Part shown: in pieces, positions 59,861 to 64,000 of the stretch
How the letters are laid out: every line of letters starts with the position of its first letter
How positions within the stretch are numbered: position 1 is the first letter of the stretch
Source of the DNA: Burkholderia diffusa
Lineage (GTDB): Bacteria; Pseudomonadota; Gammaproteobacteria; Burkholderiales; Burkholderiaceae
DNA: 64,000 bases
Direction of reading: 5' to 3'
Assembly (NCBI RefSeq): GCF_001718315.1
Contig: NZ_CP013364.1
Coordinates: forward strand, 806,001 to 870,000
The notes under the pieces: model-generated
The model's database searches: none
Told to the model about the DNA's origin: nothing
What the model saw: only the letters and a program-made list of their open reading frames with translations
Program-made: the position numbers and the translations under genes

Positions 59861-59919
59861 TGCGTGCATCCATGAAGCCGCCGGTACGAAGAAGACCTAC
59901 ACGATCAGGAGACAAACCG

Positions 59920-61263
59920 ATGCCATCCATAACACAGACCGCCGCCACGCCGGCGGTGGACTCGTCCGAAGACGCCCTCTATCGCAGGGTGATGCGCCGT
60001 ATCCTGCCGTTGCTGCTGCTCTGCTACGTCGTCGCGTATCTGGATCGCGTCAACGTCGGCTTCGCGAAGCTGCAGATGCTCGACGACCTGCGCCTGAGCG
60101 ACGGCGTCTATGCGCTCGGCGCGAGCATTTTCTTCTGGGGCTATTTTCTGTTCGAGATGCCCAGCAACCTGTTGCTGCACCGTTACGGCGCCCGCTTCTG
60201 GATCGCGAGGATCATGATCACGTGGGGCATCGTGTCGTCATCGATGGCGTTCATCGTGCCGCTGGCGCAGTTCTTTCACGTGCAGACGGCCACGATGTTC
60301 TACGCGCTGCGCTTTCTCCTCGGCCTGTGCGAGGCCGGCTTCTTTCCCGGCGTCATCCTGTACATGAACTACTGGTTTCCGGCACGCCGCCAGAGCGTCG
60401 CGATGTCGGGCTTCCTCGTCGCGATTCCGCTGAGCCTCACGCTCGGCAGCGTGGTGTCCGGCTGGCTGATGGAGCAGACACACGGGCTGTCCGGCATGAG
60501 CGGATGGCAATGGATGCTGCTGCTCGAAGGCCTGCCGTCGATCGTGGTGGCGTTCGTTGTGCTGGCCTTCCTGGGCGATGGCCCGGGGTCGGCGAAGTGG
60601 CTGTCGGCCGAGGAGAAGGGCGTGTTGTCGCGCAACCTCGAACGTGAGGCCGCGCACAAGTCGCACAGCATCGGGGCCGCGTTGCGCAGCCCGCGCGTGT
60701 GGCTGCTCACCTTCATCCTGCTGACCTTCAATACCGGCTTCTATGGGCTGGCGTTCTGGCTACCGTCGATCATCCGTGCATCGGGCGTGACAAGTCCGCT
60801 GCATATCGGGCTGCTGACCGCGATTCCGTACCTGATGGCCATCTTTGCGATGGTGTGGAATGCAGCGCACTCGCGCAAGACCGGCGAACGCCGGCTGCAT
60901 GCGGCGATTCCCGCGTTCATCGGTGGCGTCGGCCTGATCCTGAGTGCGGCGTGTGCGCACAACGTGGCGCTGTCGATCCTGTTCCTGACCGTCGCAACCT
61001 GCGGGATCCTCGCGCTGATGCCGATCTACTGGACGTTCCCCGGCCAGATCCTGTCCGGCACGGCGGCGGCGGCCGGCATCGCGTTGATCAATTCGGTCGG
61101 GAACCTGTCGGGCTTCACGGGCTCGATGATCACCGGCATTGCGAAGGAAATGACCGGCAACATCAACAACGGCACCTATGCGCTGGGCGCGTGCCTGCTG
61201 GTCAGCTGTGCGCTGATCGCGCTGATTCCGCGCGCCATCCTGCATCCGCCGGCCGAGCGGTAG
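59920..61263 (+). CDS. MFS sugar-acid permease (phthalate/glucarate permease family)
   Basis: 447-residue anion:cation symporter, probably importing xylonate or another pentonate. Twelve TM segments; family motifs are YVVAYLDRVNVGFAKLQM (TM1), GYFLFEMPSNLLLHRYGARF (TM2), LLGLCEAGFFPGVILYMNYW (TM4), and GGVGLILSAAC (later). AGGAGACAAACCG precedes the ATG at 59920; the longer frame upstream overlaps lacI and the operators and was rejected. Controlled by the LacI protein encoded divergently. Confidence 0.88.
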   Translation: MPSITQTAATPAVDSSEDALYRRVMRRILPLLLLCYVVAYLDRVNVGFAKLQMLDDLRLSDGVYALGASIFFWGYFLFEMPSNLLLHRYGARFWIARIMITWGIVSSSMAFIVPLAQFFHVQTATMFYALRFLLGLCEAGFFPGVILYMNYWFPARRQSVAMSGFLVAIPLSLTLGSVVSGWLMEQTHGLSGMSGWQWMLLLEGLPSIVVAFVVLAFLGDGPGSAKWLSAEEKGVLSRNLEREAAHKSHSIGAALRSPRVWLLTFILLTFNTGFYGLAFWLPSIIRASGVTSPLHIGLLTAIPYLMAIFAMVWNAAHSRKTGERRLHAAIPAFIGGVGLILSAACAHNVALSILFLTVATCGILALMPIYWTFPGQILSGTAAAAGIALINSVGNLSGFTGSMITGIAKEMTGNINNGTYALGACLLVSCALIALIPRAILHPPAER

Positions 61264-61788
61264 GCCGCTTGAGGTACCGCCGCGGCGCGGCGGCGTGTGC
61301 GGCCGACGGATCGCCGGGTGCCCCGTGTCCGGCGTCGCACTCCCGCGTGGTTTCGCGCATGCGTTCGCGCTACAGTGAACGTCGGCCGGTTTCCGGGAGC
61401 GTGATGCGAGGTCGAGTCATGCGGCTTGAGATCGACGGTGCACCGCAGCGAAGCGCCGTCGGCGAGACGCAAGCGGACGCTCTCGAACGACGCGAGCGGC
61501 ACGAGCCGGGCGCGCATGGCGTCGTGAGAGAAGACGCCGCCGCCTTCGGGCACGATCGGGTTGATGCAGCGCGCGTGCGCCTTGCGCCGGTAGATCGCAG
61601 GGTAATGCGCGAATTGCTGCCGCGCGAGATGCCATGCGACGGTCAGCTCGATCTTGCAACCGCGACCCGACTGCGAATCGTCGCAATCAAGGCATCGGAT
61701 TATATCGGCACCCGCCCGTGCTCGCGATTCGCGGTGGCGGCAGCGCGATCGCTGCCGCCTGTGCTTCTGATCCGTCGTTGTCGACTGG
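61264..61788. other. Gap with a GC3-biased minus-strand trace, probable decayed gene
   Basis: On the minus strand about 61400-61700 a frame reads KIELTVAWHLARQQFAHYPAIYRRKAHARCINPIV ... MRARLVPLASFESVRLRLAD (in parts), with coding-like codon use. It has no start codon upstream and no stop before antisense of the MFS gene, so a frameshift is likely. No family was identified. The hairpin CCGCCGC-GGC-GCGGCGG just after the MFS stop (near 61277) may be its terminator. Confidence 0.4.
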
Positions 61789-62196
61789 TTAGGTGGACTT
61801 GACTTCTATGCGCCGCGGGCGCGCCTCGTCGCGGCGCGGGATCGTCAGCTTAAGCACCCCATCCTGGAGGCTCGCCTCGATCTTTGACGTATCGAAGTCC
61901 GGTGACAGCGTGAACGTTCGGGCGAAGTGCGGTTCGCGGACCTCGGCATGCTGCAGTCGCAGGTTTGCCGGCGTCGGCACTACCGCCTCGGCTTCGATCG
62001 AGAGGCTGCTGTCGTGGACTTTGACGTCCAGCTTGTCCTTCGTCACACCGGGCAGGTCGGCCCATAGCGTGACGCCCTGGCTGTCCTCGGATATGTCGAC
62101 GGCAGGGACGAGAGTGATCCGGCGCGCGGGCTGCTCGGTGTCGCGGCGTCCTACGGTGGATGGGGCGCGTTCGGCCAGTTGAGTCGTGTCAGTCAT
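61789..62196 (-). CDS. Hsp20/alpha-crystallin small heat-shock protein (second of pair)
   Basis: 135-residue ATP-independent holdase chaperone. The alpha-crystallin domain spans about 30-130: ITLVPAVDISEDSQGVTLWA, ADLPGVTKDKLDVKVHDSSL, EPHFARTFTLSPDFDTSKIE, and the A-x-x-x-n-G-v-L-x-l-x-i-P motif as ASLQDGVLKLTIPRRDEARP. Short N-terminal arm. It follows the other hsp20 by 15 nt, so one transcript is likely. Together they may form mixed oligomers. Confidence 0.9.
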   Translation of the reverse strand: MTDTTQLAERAPSTVGRRDTEQPARRITLVPAVDISEDSQGVTLWADLPGVTKDKLDVKVHDSSLSIEAEAVVPTPANLRLQHAEVREPHFARTFTLSPDFDTSKIEASLQDGVLKLTIPRRDEARPRRIEVKST

Positions 62197-62211
62197 GATC
62201 GGTTCCTCGGA

Positions 62212-62652
62212 TTACTGGATAGTGATGGCGCGCGGCTTGGACGATTCGCGCCTGCCGACACTGATCGACAGGCAGCCATTTTCGTAGTGCGCGTGGACCT
62301 TGTCCGGATCGGCGGTGTCGGGAAGCTCGATGACGCGCCGGAAGGTGCCGACAAAGCGCTCCTGCGCATAGGTGCGCGTGTCGCTTCCCGTGTCGGGTTG
62401 CGTCGATTTGCGTTCGCCGCTGATGGTCAGCAGCCCCTTGTCGATCGACACGTCGAGTTCGGCGGCGTTGATTCCCGGGGCGAAGGCGACAATCTCGATC
62501 GACTCGTCGGTGGCGCCGATGTTGATCTGAGGAAAGGCGCCCAAACGACCGGCGCGGATGCTGGACGGGAAACCGCCGAAGAGCTGCGCCATCTGCTGCT
62601 GCAGACGGTCAAACTCGCCGAAGAGATCGGTTCCGAAGTAAAGATCGCTCAT
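62212..62652 (-). CDS. Hsp20/alpha-crystallin small heat-shock protein (first of pair)
   Basis: 146-residue small heat-shock protein beginning MSDLYFGTDLFGEFDRLQQQ. The domain includes FPQINIGATDESIEIVAFAP, GINAAELDVSIDKGLLTISG, and FVGTFRRVIELPDTADPDKV, then HAHYENGCLSISVGRRESSK with the GxLxI-like NGCLSISV motif. The start at 62652 follows AAGGAGGATACGATC, a strong ribosome site. Under a heat-shock-type promoter upstream. Confidence 0.92.
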   Translation of the reverse strand: MSDLYFGTDLFGEFDRLQQQMAQLFGGFPSSIRAGRLGAFPQINIGATDESIEIVAFAPGINAAELDVSIDKGLLTISGERKSTQPDTGSDTRTYAQERFVGTFRRVIELPDTADPDKVHAHYENGCLSISVGRRESSKPRAITIQ

Positions 62653-62789
62653 GATCGTATCCTCCTTGAGTGCAACCGGGAGGCGAACGGGCCTACGCGC
62701 TCCAGTTCGCCTGCCGGACTGCCGGCAAACAAATCGAAACACGCAGCGCGCGGAATGAGGCAACTCGCGCGTCTGCCTGAGCGACACTC

Positions 62790-62821
62790 AAGATAGGAAC
62801 TTTGCAGAAAATTTCAAGGGG
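62790..62821 (-). promoter_or_regulatory. Sigma-32-type heat-shock promoter for the hsp20 pair
   Basis: Read on the minus strand, CCCCTTGAAA (62812-62821) followed after 14 nt by CCTATCTT (62790-62797) fits the sigma-32 consensus (CTTGAAA, CCCATnT). It lies about 140 nt upstream of the first hsp20 start. The long 5' UTR could also hold an RNA thermometer, not resolved by eye. Confidence 0.75.
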
Positions 62822-62902
62822 CGTCGGCAGATTTTTGGACTTGAAATTCCGGTGTCGACACCTATCATCGGCAGCGGATTGGAACTGCATCCGGAGGACG
62901 CC

Positions 62903-63286
62903 ATGGAATTCGACACGGACTGGCTTACGCTGGGCAGACATCGTATCCGGCTGCGCTCGACGAAGGGCTTTCCGACCGAGACGATGCGCACGGTGACCGA
63001 AGTCGTCAGGCTCGCGATCGACAACAACATGAGCGCGCGGGCGCGACTCGTCGAGGTCGTGTGTCGGCAGGAGAAGACCTACGATGTACTGGTCGGCACG
63101 ACGATGGCGGAGGACAAGGTTTGTGCACCGCAACTTGAAGCTGCGGTTGCGGTCGTGCTGGGGTTGCTACCTGACCAGATCAACATCACGGTCACTCACG
63201 TCTTGCAGAAGGAGGTCGATCTACATTTTGGTGTGTACGAGCGAATGTTGTCGGAGAAGCTGGGTGCGGCACCGCCGATTCAGTGA
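62903..63286 (+). CDS. Conserved-looking protein of unknown function
   Basis: 127 residues from the ATG at 62903 (MEFDTDWLTLGRHRIRLRST), which follows a strong GGAGGACGCC ribosome site; the longer frame from 62852 has none. It is a mixed alpha/beta soluble protein with LVEVVCRQEKTYDVLVG and VAVVLGLLPDQINITVTHVL. No signal, TM or metal motif is seen. Divergent from the heat-shock genes; no family recognised. Confidence 0.55.
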   Translation: MEFDTDWLTLGRHRIRLRSTKGFPTETMRTVTEVVRLAIDNNMSARARLVEVVCRQEKTYDVLVGTTMAEDKVCAPQLEAAVAVVLGLLPDQINITVTHVLQKEVDLHFGVYERMLSEKLGAAPPIQ

Positions 63287-63604
63287 GCGATCGGTTCGGC
63301 GTCTCGCTGTGCAGCCCGTGCCGGTCCCGCCTTGGGCCACGCGGACAAGATGTGGACGTGGCGGCGCCGGGCCAGGACTTCCGCCGGGCAAGCAGACGAT
63401 CGCGCATCGCGGCCGCGCAGACGCGCAGACGCCGGTGCCGTCCGTCGGCGCGCGAGTGCTCTCCGTCGCGGGCGTTGCATCGCAGGAAGGCGGTGATCTG
63501 TCGGATTGGCGTGTCGTCGAGCCCTGCCGCGACGGCCGTGATGCGGCCCGGTTTCGCGGATGATCGATACGGGACGCGGCGTCGCGACACCGCTCTGCCG
63601 CCGG
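63287..63604. other. Intergenic stretch, nothing recognised
   Basis: About 320 bp. Open frames on both strands are Arg/Ser/Pro-rich shadows with no start site or family match. Confidence 0.4.
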
Positions 63605-64000
63605 TTACGCCCGTCCCATGATCCGCGTGCCGAGCGAGATGCCGAGTTCGGATAACGAAGCGCTGGTCGCTAGCTGGGTGACCTCCCAGCGCGACAGCGC
63701 GGCGTCGAATGCGCTTGCGCGCACGCCGCCGCGCAGCGCTTCGGCAAGACCGACCGCGTTCTCCGCCGCCTTCGCGACACCGGCGGCCGTATGCGGTCGC
63801 ACGAGGCAGGCCGCGTCGCCGAGCAGCACCGCGCGATCGAACACCATGCGCTCGACCGCGAGATCGAGGATCGCCTGCGCGAACGGCGCCGAGGTCGCTT
63901 CGACGAGCGCGGCGAGCGTCGGCGCGAGCAATCGGCGGCCGGCGTCCACGAGTTCGAGCCGGTTGTCGTCGCGCATCGCGCCGGGCGGCAGCGAGCCGTC
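63605..64000 (-). CDS. FAD-dependent monooxygenase, C-terminal part (truncated by window edge)
   Basis: The last 130 or so residues of a PHBH-fold flavin monooxygenase. It has the second FAD motif as VERMVFDRAVLLGDAACLVRP followed by HTAAGVAKAAENAVGLAEAL (in parts), close to 2,6-dihydroxypyridine hydroxylase-like and similar enzymes. It reads open to the window end, so the start is outside. Substrate cannot be told from this part. Confidence 0.75.
   Translation of the reverse strand, partial: DGSLPPGAMRDDNRLELVDAGRRLLAPTLAALVEATSAPFAQAILDLAVERMVFDRAVLLGDAACLVRPHTAAGVAKAAENAVGLAEALRGGVRASAFDAALSRWEVTQLATSASLSELGISLGTRIMGRA

Noticed and set aside
1..64000. tRNA or rRNA genes
   Set aside because: No tRNA-like GGTTCGAATCC arms with paired acceptor stems and no rRNA text were noticed; a tRNA scan would settle it.

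Overview
The window looks like a piece of a Burkholderia replicon, most likely from the Burkholderia cepacia complex. The support is high GC with strong GC3 bias in most genes, a Burkholderia-style OmpC-type porin, an IS3-family (IS407-like) element, T6SS vgrG/lipase/PAAR genes, and many sugar-acid and aromatic catabolic clusters. Species cannot be fixed from the sequence alone. No rRNA, tRNA or CRISPR array was seen.

Layout. (1) 1-12.9 kb: a joined 3-phenylpropionate/cinnamate pathway. The lower-pathway genes mhpA(partial)-B-D-F-E-T-C are followed by divergent hcaR and the dioxygenase genes hcaE-F-C-B-D. HcaEFCD makes the cis-dihydrodiol, HcaB makes 2,3-dihydroxyphenylpropionate, and MhpB-C-D-E-F cut it to succinate, pyruvate and acetyl-CoA. 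(2) 13.5-21.7 kb: a putative biogenic-amine cluster (APC permease, LuxR-type regulator, porin, phenylacetaldehyde-dehydrogenase-like enzyme, cupin, PuuB-like FAD oxidase, MoaF). Its three transcription units share one 20-bp dyad whose right half overlaps a -35 box. (3) 21.9-23.6 kb: one end of a Tn7/Tn5053-like transposon (four 20-bp repeats and a truncated transposase), cut off by a complete IS3-family element. (4) 23.9-33.6 kb: a T6SS vgrG island with an LCAT-like lipase, a Tli4-type immunity lipoprotein, PAAR, small exported proteins, and an AT-richer tail of small membrane and orphan proteins. A 324-bp tandem duplication here made a chimeric small gene.

(5) 34.1-44.3 kb: a GntR-controlled sugar ABC transporter plus five enzymes. 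Together these spell L-galactose (or L-fucose-like) oxidation to L-galactonate, D-tagaturonate, D-altronate and 2-keto-3-deoxygluconate. (6) 45.1-46.5 kb: a strong promoter, a 26-residue leader peptide with nine consecutive Thr codons, an intrinsic terminator, and then a short threonyl-tRNA synthetase paralogue lacking the TGS and editing domains. This is a textbook-looking attenuator on an unusual enzyme. (7) 47.6-55.1 kb: a large M48 metallopeptidase, a zinc-ribbon membrane protein, a Tat-exported beta-carbonic anhydrase, a DUF4396 protein, and remnants of IS256 and cytochrome b561 genes. (8) 55.2-61.3 kb: a xylonate/pentonate (Weimberg-type) cluster of xylD, xylX, a LacI regulator and an MFS permease, with three TGTTACCGGTAACA-like operators. 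(9) 61.8-64 kb: two Hsp20 genes behind a sigma-32-type promoter, an unknown gene, and the 3' part of an FAD monooxygenase gene at the window edge.

All functional names rest on recognising motifs and remembered family sequences by eye. No database search was run.
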